64,000 nt of DNA from assembly GCA_021234155.1 (NCBI GenBank), contig JAJEKV010000097.1:1490001-1554000 (forward strand), given 5' to 3'. Source of the stretch: Isoetes taiwanensis (lineage: Eukaryota; Streptophyta; Lycopodiopsida; Isoetales; Isoetaceae). Below, one piece after another: positions 53,691 through 64,000 of the stretch (the stretch's first letter is position 1; every line of letters begins with the position of its first letter). A model generated the notes under the pieces. It was not told the origin of the DNA. It was given only the letters and a program-made list of their open reading frames with translations, and searched no databases. Both the position numbers and the translations under genes were made by a program.

Positions 53691-56600
53691 TTTCAGACCA
53701 ATGGGGTCACTATTTCTTGCGGCGATTGCTCAAACATTGGAGAATTTGGCAGTTTTTGCACCAGTCCAGAACTGCCTTCTTTGATATTTCTAGCATAAAG
53801 TGACCTAAACCTTGCTAAAGTTGGAGGTATTTGGCTGTTTATCATAGAATACATTGAGTTTTTTGTTCCCATATTTTCTTGCTATCATCTGACATCGGTG
53901 GAAGCTGCCAAATCCTATTTTGTTCAAAAAAGCTGCTTGAGGTTCAAGAATTGTTACTCCCTCATTATAACAAGTTTTGATTTAATTCTTGTGGCCATGA
54001 GTTGCTAACTATATGAGCTATAGTTTTATGATTTTATGGAGTTTAAATAAGTCATCTTGACCTTAATATTTACTAAAAGAATCTACTATACAGAATTCTA
54101 GACAAAAGTATATGTTAAAATGATCCAATAACAACCATCCATAATGCCATGTGGGCAATAAATGATGTGTTCTATTTATATCTACATAGAACATAACTCT
54201 TATCAACTTACATATAGTGTAACTAGGGTGTAACCATGCAATTTTTGGAATTCAAACATGATGTACAACAGCTGAATTAACACATTAGAGCATAAAAAGT
54301 TGGATCAACTCCATATTTATAGATCCAAAACTCCACAATGATTAAGTTAGTGATGTTTATTGATGAATTCAAGTGGATGTTGTGAAGTTTAGCCATGACA
54401 ATATACATAACATTTCATGTATGCTTCTTTGGTTCATAGAAAGAGACACTACTTTTCCCCAAATATGCCTTTAAAATAGTTCAAAATGTGAGAAAGGACA
54501 TATATAGAGATCCCTTATATAGGTTGTGTGGTCTTATTGAAAAAAATACCATGAAATCTGCTTATTTCTTACTAGCATAAACTTCAGCTATTAAGCATTG
54601 TCATCCAAGTAGAATAATATTACATGTAAGTTATCTTTCATGTATATTATATTTTTTATGGACGCAAACCTTTCTTGGCAATAGAAATCTCTAGTTGCAT
54701 TTTAAAGTAACATGTTATTTCTAAGATTTTAATTTATATAAGCACGCATCACCATTTATGGTCCACGAGACCAATTGTATAACGCATATATCTCTCACTA
54801 GACTTATCCATTTTTCCCCATATAATGATATTATGGCTTTTAGTTTCGATCACATGATTTTTGAAAGGTGTAAGTGAAAGTCCATGTAGGTTCAATTGGT
54901 CATAAATACCCTATAAATTCTCAATTGTTTGTGCTTCAACCTTACCCTTAAATTATACAAGCTAACCTAATCAATTAATTTTCTCCTATAGAGAATCATA
55001 CAAGTAAACTATATGTGAAAGTTGAGATCAAAATTGAATAAGGTGGCACCATTAATAATTTTTAAACTTTCAGTCATCTGGATCAATGATGGTCTGCAAC
55101 TGGACAGCAAATAGCAGTCTATCTTGATTTTTTATAGTATAAGTTTTTCATATTTTTCCTTGGTTCTTTTTGCATTGGTTTCTTGACATGAGATATTTTG
55201 AGGATGTGATTTTGTAAAGTCACACTTTAGGGCACAAATCTAGAACAAGCATGGAAGATATAATAGAATTGATGTTATCTATTATAGTACAATCCTCAAG
55301 ATAATGAACAACAAATATTTTTTGTGAACAAAGTGGTCCAAGAGGTTCGTGTCCCAAAACTCAACTTGAAATGGACTAACATAAGGATATTATCAATTTT
55401 TGAATGAACTATGGACCAGTAAGGGGCAGGTACAGACATTGTTTTTTATTTTTTTTTACCATGTCTTTTGCTCTTTCCATTGTTTTTGCATTGGTTTCAT
55501 ATCCTTATAAACTTTCATATGTTATTTTTTGGAGGACAACCTAGAATCATATGCAGCAATGCTATCCATTTGTATAAATTCCCTAAAATTGAAAATAGAA
55601 GTAAAAGTCAAAACGTCAAATTCAAACTCAACAAATATCTTTATAGGATGGAGGATCTCGTGAACTACTTATATGCCAAATTTGGACTCAAAATTGATCT
55701 CCTTCTGAAAGTTGTTGTTTTTATATCACAACTGCTTTCTGGGAACCAGTATTGGTTTAGAAGGTAGAGGACAGTTTTGACCCTGTCATGTTTGAATTGC
55801 TCTATCTTCCTTCATAGAGTTTGAATTGAGATGTGGTTTTTTGTGCCTTGCTCTATATCTTGTCTAGAAAAATAGCATTATAACCAAAAAAATCAAAAAA
55901 ATCTTTTCATCAAGACAGTTTTACTTTGTGTGAACATGAAGCTTTTGGTACTTGACCCCCTTGGGTTTGCTAGAGTATAACTCACAAAAATGGGAGTTGA
56001 TACATTTTTGTGTATTTTTCATATGTGAAGCATGATTGCCATATATGAACTCCTAGAAAGGGTTTGACTAGTTTTTGTGTTCTTGATTTTATATGATTTT
56101 TTTTGTGAACCTTCAAAATGCCCTTTACTGGTCCATCATGGGACAGGTCTAGTGTTAAGCCAAACTCAAGGTAAAGAATTGAATCTTTAATCCTAACCAT
56201 ATCCAATAACACCGATGAGCTCAACTCTCAAAGATGTAATAGCATTCTTTATACATTGATGATACTTTTCGCTCTAAGAATCCACAGGTTAAGTTCTATA
56301 AAACAATAACAATGCCTTGCTAAAGGCTCACAAAGATCTCCCAGACTTCTATAACTAGTTGAGGCCTTCAAGCCTCATGTCTATTTGCTTACACCACGAA
56401 CACGTGGGTTTAGTCATAAAGATTAAGTGGGGGTTTAAGGGTGCTAATAAATGGCCAAGACATCATACACAAGCATCATGCATCGAAGAATACAACTATG
56501 AGAACCATCCTCATATAGAACAACTTACTACAAGAGAGTCCCACTGTGCAAAACCATATGTTGTCAGTAGTCCACATCAAATATATGCTCAACAAGCAAA

Positions 56601-58000
56601 GAATGCATCATGAGAATATAATACCAAGCGTTACGAATGCATCCAAATATGATACCTCTATATGTCATAACCAGATCATGTGAACCATGAGATAATAATG
56701 AGTAACCATGAAATAAATGTCAAAACCATGAGATGAGATAACCATGAGCATGCAGTGCAACTCCAGTTCTATGCAGGCCACCCAGGCTGATCAGGCCCTG
56801 CAGCAAGTAAGTCTCATGTGTACACACCCTCCTAGCCTGCGTCCAACGCTATGGAATAAGGTTTTCTTGTGGCATGTTTTTCTTACATGGATAGCAGTTG
56901 TACCTCTAAGTCGGTCTCCGAATTATGGTGGCAGGGCTTCCAAAGGATCAGGGCTTCCAGAGATCGACAGGGCTGCAGAGGATCAGGTTGGCAAGGCTGC
57001 AGAGGATCAGATCAGCAAGGCTTCTAGGCAGCCAGTCTGAAAAGAGCATGATTGTCCATTAATTTGGTGTTGTGCAAAATTTATTATTGCAAAATTTTAT
57101 CTTGTTGCACCATTGATTCGTGCAGGAGATTTAACAGTAGGAAAAGCATGGACTTTTGATGTAGTACATTTCGTGGAATCTCCCATGATCTAAAGGTTGA
57201 GAAATAACAATGCAAGTCCAAACCATAAAAGGAAAAGAACAAATATTAAGGTGCTACCATATTATGACATTATAATAAGAGAATAATGGACGCTAGAGAA
57301 GAAACTAAGGTGCTACCATATTATGACATTATAATAAGTAATGGAGGCTAGAGAGGAAATTAAGATAAAGATAAAACTAGCCCATCTCAATCCACCATGC
57401 AGCACCAAGCCAATTGCGTAAGACGTAACAAATACGGGCAATTAATTATGGATTTCCAAACTTGCCATTCCCATGATAATATGCTGGAGCATAGTTGTGG
57501 TTCCACTCTAATATGCTTGGGAATAATATTTTTAACAATGGGAGCATAAGAGAATATTGAATCTCACTCTATTGCTATTGCTTGCACTGTTAAGCATATT
57601 TTAGCATAAGTTGGTCGGCCAATTCTCGTACATATTTTAGCATAAGTTGGTTCATACAATTTTGTAGTCGGTTGGCCATAAACACAGTGCTATCATGTGT
57701 AGCCATGTCAGCAACCATATGTACGCACTTAAAACTTTTTTACATTATTTTTTCGCGTATCAAATCACATTTCCTCAAACCAACAATTCAAATATAAAAA
57801 TGTCTACTTACCTCTTTAGGTTGTCAAATTCCCACCCTGATTCCACTTCTGAAAAAATGTAAGCCAAAGCTAATGTGCTTGGGAACAATATTTTATTAAC
57901 AATGGGAAAATATGCTCGCATACAACTTTGCACTCAAGGAGGGATCCAAAGCTTCTTGGCCATGAACACCACTTGAATAATATATTTCTGTACAAATTAG
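53691..58000. other. AT-rich intergenic stretch without recognised gene
   Basis: About 4.3 kb with dense stop codons. At 56137 the inverse of part of the 53.5-kb LTR occurs, so decayed LTR-retroelement DNA is likely. A short imperfect tandem motif (aggatcagg, ggcttcc, ggcaaggctgcagagg) lies at about 56935-57035. A direct duplication of ggtgctaccatattatgacattataataag occurs at about 57250 and 57309. No splice-supported exon found. Confidence 0.4.
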
Positions 58001-58018
58001 CAGTTCTATATGTAGATA

Positions 58019-61000
58019 TCACACTTGTGCTTCTGGAACCTCTTCATCCTGATAAACCTTTAATTCGCCACTAATGGGACAACTCTCCTTGAATGGATCA
58101 TCAGAATGGAAACTGCCACTCAGATCTTTGAAATCGTACCTGCGGATATCTGGAATGTTTCTATTGTGCTGGTCAAAACCTTCTCCCTCTTCTCTTAGCT
58201 CCAAGAAGTAAGGTGAATGCCAATAATCCTTCAATAGATTCTGAAAATTAAAAAATGACAAAAGTTTACTACTTATAGCCTGACAGTTTTTTTAGCTCCA
58301 AAAAATAAGGTCAATTCTAATAATCCGTCAATAGATTCTGGAAAGTTGGGGTCAATTGAGGGCATATACTCCTGTACAAGTGGTACGTTACAAGCAGGAA
58401 AATGAGGCCAAGGTAGAAGATGCATTACATGCTGTAAATATGAAAGACAGATTTTAGACTCAGGACATACATCTGGAAGACAAAAATTCGTTTTCAGTCT
58501 CTGAAGGAACTTGGACCTGACATTATAAAATGTGGAATAAATACGCATCGTAGTTGGGAAGGTACGCCATTTTCACAGCTGAAAAGTACATAATTCTACA
58601 TAAATGCATTCCTTGCTAAAGGATTATAGCGTGCTGAAGGAGGGACTGGCACCATTAAAAGCTGCATACGCACCAACAATATAGAGCATATTGTCATGCT
58701 AGTAAAACAACAAGGGGCTCGATAATCAATGGATAATGGTTTCAAATTTTAAATTGATAAAGGCGACACGCCAAGGATACAATTCAGTTTCTACACTTGC
58801 AGGATTAATATCATGAATTGGTAAAACTGAGTTCTGAATCTGCTCAGTACAATAATACATCTAGCCAATAACAGCGAAATTGATTAGCAAAGAGGAACAG
58901 TAAGGCATGTATATATGACTTATAAAAGAGGGATTGTGGTGGCTACATTCAGCTTCAAAATCTCTACCATGTAAGAATAATTACCATTTGTGCCATTCTC
59001 AGGGTCTCAGTCAGTGCAGGCTTGAAAAGTTGTGGATCAGCTAAATCTTTTGTATTTAGTATCTCTGTACGCATCTGATGTGAAATATTCAATTCTCTCA
59101 GTGATCCTGGTCACATGTAAGGCATACAGGTTTAAGCTTGGCAAACAGCTTAAAATAGCACATGGTCTTGCTCATACCTGCCTATTTTTATGTAGCTTTC
59201 AATGATATGCTCTGCCATATATATCATCTGCACCTTATTAGTTGACGGGATTTTTCTCAAATCACGAACATCTTTGTAAAATTGGATAGACTCTCCTGCC
59301 AGTCGACTGTTATAAACTCCATGATTAAATGCTTGAAATGCCCCCATCGTATATAAGCAAAACTCTTCTGTGTTACCTCTCGGCGAACTTCAAGAAAGAT
59401 TGCCTAAAATGCGTATTCTCTAGCAATGTCTCAAGTGGCTCATCGGAGAATGGAACCATGGTACCTTCTGTTAATATCCCACTAGGAGGGACTTCGAGTG
59501 CTTGACCCATGGTTGCAGTCCTATATTTACCTCCCTGCCTGCATAAGCAGGAAAATATTTGCCATGCCCGCGTCCAAAACAACCAGAAGACAGTAACATT
59601 TGCCTGTAGGCATAACAAATATTGCTATGAAGAAACAATATGCAAAGGGTCTCTACTATATATATAGATAAAATAACATTTTTAGTTATTTTATAGAAAA
59701 AGATGGCGTATTGGTACTAGAGATGGTGCAAAATTATAGCCTTGTCAAAGTGGACTCAATTTGTTGGTTCATGATAATTCAACGTGAATTTTTCACCAAA
59801 GCAGGAAAGAAATGGTTACTTACAAGAATGGCTACAGCAAACCTTGTGGCAACTGAGAACAACGACTGCATCTCATCCTTTGATTGAATAACCTGCCTAG
59901 TAGTCAATATTATAACCCAAAGACCTACAAAAGAATTTTTGCAGAGAGTGAGGCAGTGACTCATAACCGTATGTCTCAAAATAGTGTTGAAAACATGCAG
60001 TAAAAGAGGGGTGTCTAATTATGTTAGCCACAAACAAGATACCAATCCCTACTTCATCTAGAACCCCAACATGCTTATGACGTTAAGGAGCTCGAGTCTC
60101 CAAGTGCCTTGCTACAGGTCTATTTTGAGATATGCCCATTTCACCAACTAAGAAATATTTAACGGGCATCTCTTATGTTCCAATACTCTAAAAACATTCT
60201 ATCAATGGGTTATTAGGGCTGCTTAAATCTTGTTCTTTATGATGTCCTAAACAGCAGTCTGGAACTACGTCGGTGCACTTCTGTTTCCATATAAGGAAAG
60301 CCTTAAAGTTCCCAGCACATTCAGAAGACAATAATTACAAAGCCAAGAAAGAAAGATTTATTAATGTCTACGGAAGACCCATAGGGTCTTGAAGACCAAG
60401 AACATACACAATTGAACATCTGCGAGAAAGATTGAAAGCAGTAATGACATTCTCACTGGAACTCCTTTTCAAACCGGACTTGAATTGTTGACAAAAAGGA
60501 ATATGTATTAGGAGCTAGATTCTGTCAGAACCTTTACAAAAATATAGCATGCCTTTCCATAAAAACTGTGAACAAAATCATATGGCAGCATAGCTTTACA
60601 TAATATTCATAATTTCATGTTTTCCATGGATTTATGTTAATCTCAAGGTAGTCTAGGTGCTAGAAATATAAGTATTGAACGGAAAGAGGGTATCGCCATT
60701 AGTGCTTAAAAGACTACCTGTTGTAATAGTGCACATAACTGTTCCTTTGAAAAGATCTCTGAACTCATGAAATTTAAATTTTATATTCCGCAATTCCCAA
60801 GTGGCATATAGTAAAGCAGCTGCATACAATACATGCATTGAACTTATGACAAGCAACCAACAGATCGGCCCTGTGCAATTTTTTCTGTTTCTAATAACTG
60901 CTTTTGCCTGCACGACTGCACATAAAGAGTATCCCAACGTCAAAGATGACAATACGAAGACCTTTTATCACATAAATAACAATCTATACCAGTTGCCAGC

Positions 61001-61063
61001 AAGAACATGGGGAAAAGTAGGATAGCCAGAATATGATATAAGGTAAGTGGAGGTAAGCGTCTC
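58019..61063 (-). CDS. RGS1: 7TM-RGS protein (RGS1-like), C-terminal seven exons
   Basis: Exons: 61063-60990, 60915-60718, 59924-59824, 59603-59377, 59306-59182, 59106-58985, 58240-58019. The first three plus the start of the fourth give the late membrane segments (RRLPPLTLYHILAILLFP, then MHVLYAAALLYATWELRN, GLWVIILTT). KFKFHEFRDLFKG is the loop also seen in Arabidopsis RGS1. The RGS domain follows: YRTATMGQALEVPPSGIL, FSDEPLETLLENTHFRQSF, then YMAEHIIESYIKIG, and LKDYWHSPYFLELREE with the tail SDDPFKESCP. Plant RGS1 sits in the plasma membrane and accelerates GTP hydrolysis by G-alpha in sugar sensing. All seven exons stay in frame if intron 5 uses a GC donor (AG|GCAGGT at 59181). N-terminal exons lie beyond the copia insertion, outside the window. 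Confidence 0.9.
58285..58345 (-). pseudogene. partial duplicate of the last RGS exon in the preceding intron
   Basis: The minus strand reads SIDGLLELTLFFGAKK, matching at DNA level the acceptor side of the real last exon (58195-58250): caatagattctg, ttagctccaa and aataatcc are shared with small changes. The copy lacks a good acceptor and would shift the frame. It looks like a short decayed tandem duplication. Confidence 0.6.
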
Positions 61064-61293
61064 CTGGAAAATGAAAGAATTTAAAGGAATGAGAGAATAA
61101 GACACTAAGATAATGCACAACGCCAAACACAAAAAAGAATATAATAAATAAAATGAAAATAAACTTCTCAATGTAGAGAATGTACATTATTGGTTTCTAA
61201 ATTGACCACTTTAAATATCATGTCCCTTGATTAAAAGAACTGCTATACCTATTTCCGTTGGAAAAGTTGGGCCTTGACTTTTGAAAGCTAATC

Positions 61294-61453
61294 TGTATTC
61301 AGAAGAATGAAGAAAGATACAATCACTATGGAGATCTCTGATCTCTCTGATAGAAACCACTCAAGTGAAATGAGGCTGGACGTGGCTTATAACAGTATGC
61401 CACGTCAGCGTACAGTATGCTAGTACTCCTATACGTATATCTAAATGCTAACA
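61294..61453 (-). repeat. 3' LTR of the intronic copia element
   Basis: TG...CA-bounded 160-bp segment next to the polypurine tract. It is short for a copia LTR. Nothing in the window allows comparison with the 5' LTR. Confidence 0.7.
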
Positions 61454-61509
61454 TCCCCCCTGAGGACTAGCATACTGAAAAAAAAAAAACAAGCCTAGAC
61501 ATGCTAGAA

Positions 61510-64000
61510 CTAAGATCCCCCCTGAGATGTAACAGTTCCTTGTAATGATTTTCCACCCTCAGATGGATAAGGCTGAATCTGAAGCACATCCTTCATGGAT
61601 TGAAAACTTCTGCCTGACAGTGGTTTCGTGAATCCATCTGCCAGTTGATCCTTGGTAGAACAGTACTTAAGAGTAAGTTGTCCTTGTTGAAGCTGCTCTC
61701 GTATAAAGCACAATTTAATGTCCAAATGTTTTATCTGAAGGTGCATCTTGAAATCTTTGACGTGAGAAATAGCACCACTGTTGTCACAATGCAGAATACC
61801 TGGCTTGATTGGAATCCCCAAGTCTTCATATAAATGAATCAGCCACTTCAATTCTTGAGTTGTATCAGTTAAAGCCTTCAACTCTGCTTCAGTTGTGCTA
61901 ATGCTCACCGTGCTTTGTGACCTAGAACTCCATGTAATGGGACTATTGCCAAAGAAGGACACAAAGCCTGTCAAGGACTTTCTTGAGACCAAATCTGTCG
62001 GCCATGTCAGAATCAGAATATATGCTTAACTGAGGATTTGAAACTCTGCCATAGAAAAGGCCTTCTGTGTAGGTCCCTTTAATATACGAAGTACCTGCTT
62101 AGCAGCTTTCCAATGAGTCTGTTTAGGATGAGTCATGAAGCGTGTGAGAACACCTACTGCATAAGTAATATCAGGACGAGTAATAGTAAGATATAAAAGA
62201 GCACCCACCAACCGTCTGTAGAGTGTAGGATCTGCATCTTCAGCATCTGAATCCAAAGAAAGCTTTCGTCCTAAATCAGAAGGCAGCAAAGTAGGTTTGG
62301 AGTCAGCCATATGAAACTTGTCAAGAATTTCTGTAGCATATTTCTGTTGTGTCAAATAAATTCCTTGAGAAGTCTGCCAAACTTCAATCCCTAAACAATA
62401 ATGCATGAGACCGAGATCTGTAACCTCAAAATCTCTGGAAATAGACTCTTTAGTTTGCTGAATCAGAGAGATAGCATTCCCAGTAATGAGTGTATCATCA
62501 ACATAGAGAAGTAAAATAGATATATTGGTGTCCTGGAATTGAAAATAGAGACTGGGATCTGCCCTAGACCTGCTGTACCCCATCTGTTCCAAATATCCAT
62601 TTATTTTGTGATTCCAGCACCTCGGTGCCTGCTTTAGACCATATATGCTTTTCTTTAATTTACAAACATAGTCAGGAAAGTCCTTATTAACAAATCCTGG
62701 TGGTTGTTGCATATACAATTCTTCCTCAAGATCCCCATTGAGAAAGGCAGACTTGAAATCCAATTGATGCACAGCCCAACCAAATTGTGCTGCTAATGCA
62801 AGAACAGCTCAGAATGTGTCAAGTCTAACAACTGGTGCAAAAACATCAGTGTAATCAAAACCTTCTTGTTGAGTGTAACCTTTAGCTACCAGTCTAGCTT
62901 TATGACGAGCAATAGTACCATCAGATTTGTATTTTGTTCGATAAAGCCACTTGGCTCCAATGATGTTATGACCTGCAGGCTTTGGTACCAATTCCCAAGT
63001 ATCTTGCTTCTCCATCATGGCTAACTCCTCTTTCATAGCCTGAACCCAATGGTCAGATTTTGCTGCTTGACTATGAAAAACGGGATCACTATCATGTAAA
63101 ACCTTGGTCATCAAAGCAAAATTACACAAGTCTGAATCTGAAAACTGCAAGTTTTCAAGTTGATTAATCTCAGGTATGGTAAGAGGTGGTAGACTTGATG
63201 TATCAATAATGTCATCATGTAAATCCAATGGTTCATAGTCTGCATAGGCATCTGTGGATAGTGGACAAGAAGAGGGTGAAGAAATAGAAACTGTAGAAGA
63301 TGAAGGAAGAGGTGGAGATGATGAAAAAACAGGTGGAGACACAGATACTGTAGGAATTTGGACAGATGAAGTGGACAGATCAGAATCGAAAAGATTGACA
63401 AGAGTGGTATCATAATCAATGTGAGCTGCAGATGAAAAATCAAACTGGTGATCTTCAAGAAACTCCATACTACGTGAGGCAAAAACAGTGTTTGAAACAG
63501 GATCAAAGCATCTCCATGCTTTCATATTAGGTGTGTACCCAATAAAAATGACCTGAACTGCCCTGTCTGATAACTTGCCCTTTTTCTGAAGGATTTCTCG
63601 TGGAAAGGAGGCATAAGCAAGACAACCAAAAACTCTTAAATGTGACACATCTGGTTTGGTCCCAAAGAGAGTCTCAAATGGAGTTTTGAGATTCAAAGCC
63701 TTAGTTGGAGCACGATTGGAAATATAACATGCTGTTAAGACTGCTTCTGCCCAAAAATTTAGAGGTAAACTTTTGTGTTTGAGCATGCTTCGAGCTAAAT
63801 TTAGAAATGTACGATGTTTACGCTCTGCTAAATTTAGAAATGTACGATGTTTCGTTTTGTGAGTGTGCATAGGGTACAATAAGTTCCCTATGAATACCTT
63901 GGGCTTGTAAAAAACTTTCAAACTCCTTGGACAAATATTCCTTAGCATTATCAGTCCGAACTGCTTTGATAGTAGTGCTCAACTGATTTTGTACCAAATT
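61510..64000 (-). pseudogene. pol: copia Pol: integrase, reverse transcriptase, RNase H
   Basis: One frame (minus) contains late integrase (LNLARSMLKHKSLPLNFWAE, HLRVFGCLAYASFP, VIFIGYTPNMKAW), a Ser/Pro-rich linker, the reverse transcriptase (WVQAMKEELAMMEKQDTWEL, AKGYTQQEGFDYTDVFAPVV, HQLDFKSAFLNGDLEEELYM, LLLYVDDTLI with the catalytic YVDD) and RNase H (STTEAELKALTDTTQEL, HCDNSGAI, TKDQLADGFTKPL). Lesions are a TGA at 62809, where the family has an Arg (a single C-to-T in CGA would give this), and a pair of opposite frame changes at about 62075 and 62000. Copia enzymes copy the element RNA to cDNA and insert it. This copy is close to intact but not functional as written. Confidence 0.88.

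Larger units (their letters stand above)
61294..64000 (-). mobile_element. Ty1-copia element inserted in an RGS1-like intron (3' part)
   Basis: The 3' LTR spans 61294-61453 (160 bp; as plus strand TGTATTCAG...GCTAACA) and is preceded internally by the polypurine tract (ctcaggggggat on the minus strand, repeated near 61520). pol runs to the window end; gag, protease and the 5' LTR lie outside. Five bases outside the LTR, taatc (61289-61293), should recur beyond the 5' LTR if this is a simple insertion. It shares orientation with the host gene. Few lesions suggest a fairly recent insertion. Confidence 0.85.

Overview
This is nuclear DNA from a land plant. It shows GT-AG introns, plant-type Ty1-copia and Ty3-gypsy chromovirus elements, a CACTA TNP2 fragment, a MULE, an ankyrin-PGG membrane protein and a 7TM-RGS receptor-like gene that closely resembles Arabidopsis RGS1. 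The tyrosine-recombinase and HUH-Rep relics suggest a seed-free plant or a gymnosperm, but the sequence alone does not settle the lineage. Most of the window is mobile-element DNA in several layers. Only three or four loci look like host genes.

Region 1 (1-22.3 kb). A SINE-like element (about 855-1078) is followed by a large direct tandem duplication, unit 1 at about 1610-10788 and unit 2 at about 10789-19124. The duplicated segment holds a gag-only copia-type retroelement (minus strand) and the left two thirds of a Mutator-like element (MULE) inserted next to it. Unit 2 runs on into the complete MULE (13868-22325), flanked by a 9-bp target-site duplication, tagcaggaa. This MULE carries three genes: a MuDR-type transposase (plus), a small unrecognised gene (minus, 17486-18065) and a Ulp1/SENP-type cysteine protease (minus, 18988-21354). 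That is the layout of the Kaonashi-type ULP-carrying MULEs. Arrays of GATCCC...GGGATC hairpins fill the TIRs and form two paralogous cassettes between the genes. No copy is fully intact: the full-length element has lost the SWIM exon, and the truncated copy keeps SWIM but carries frameshifts.

Region 2 (22.3-38.6 kb). An intact single-exon ankyrin/PGG gene (22836-24935) is followed by relics of three unusual elements. These are a minus-strand tyrosine-recombinase relic (25.5-27.6 kb), a HUH-endonuclease (Rep/Replitron-like) gene (28.15-30.1 kb) and a second tyrosine-recombinase (Crypton/DUF3504-like) gene (34.26-35.95 kb). Between and after them lie a copia relic with a 301-bp LTR, a 251-bp MULE-type MITE with a perfect 9-bp TSD (36966-37216) and minisatellites.

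Region 3 (38.8-43 kb). A four-exon minus-strand gene encodes a 735-residue acidic, Ser-rich protein with a short coiled coil. All exon phases agree, so it is probably a functional host gene, although I do not recognise the family.

Region 4 (43-57.9 kb). Transposon graveyard: an internally deleted gypsy chromovirus, a CACTA fragment, a copia fragment, a LINE reverse-transcriptase fragment, a gypsy LTR with its primer-binding site, pentanucleotide repeats and long AT-rich stretches without genes.

Region 5 (58-64 kb). The 3' seven exons of a 7TM-RGS gene (RGS1-like, minus strand) read in frame throughout if one intron is GC-AG. A fairly young copia element (61294 to the window end, minus) has landed in an upstream intron, so the N-terminal exons of the RGS gene must lie beyond the window.
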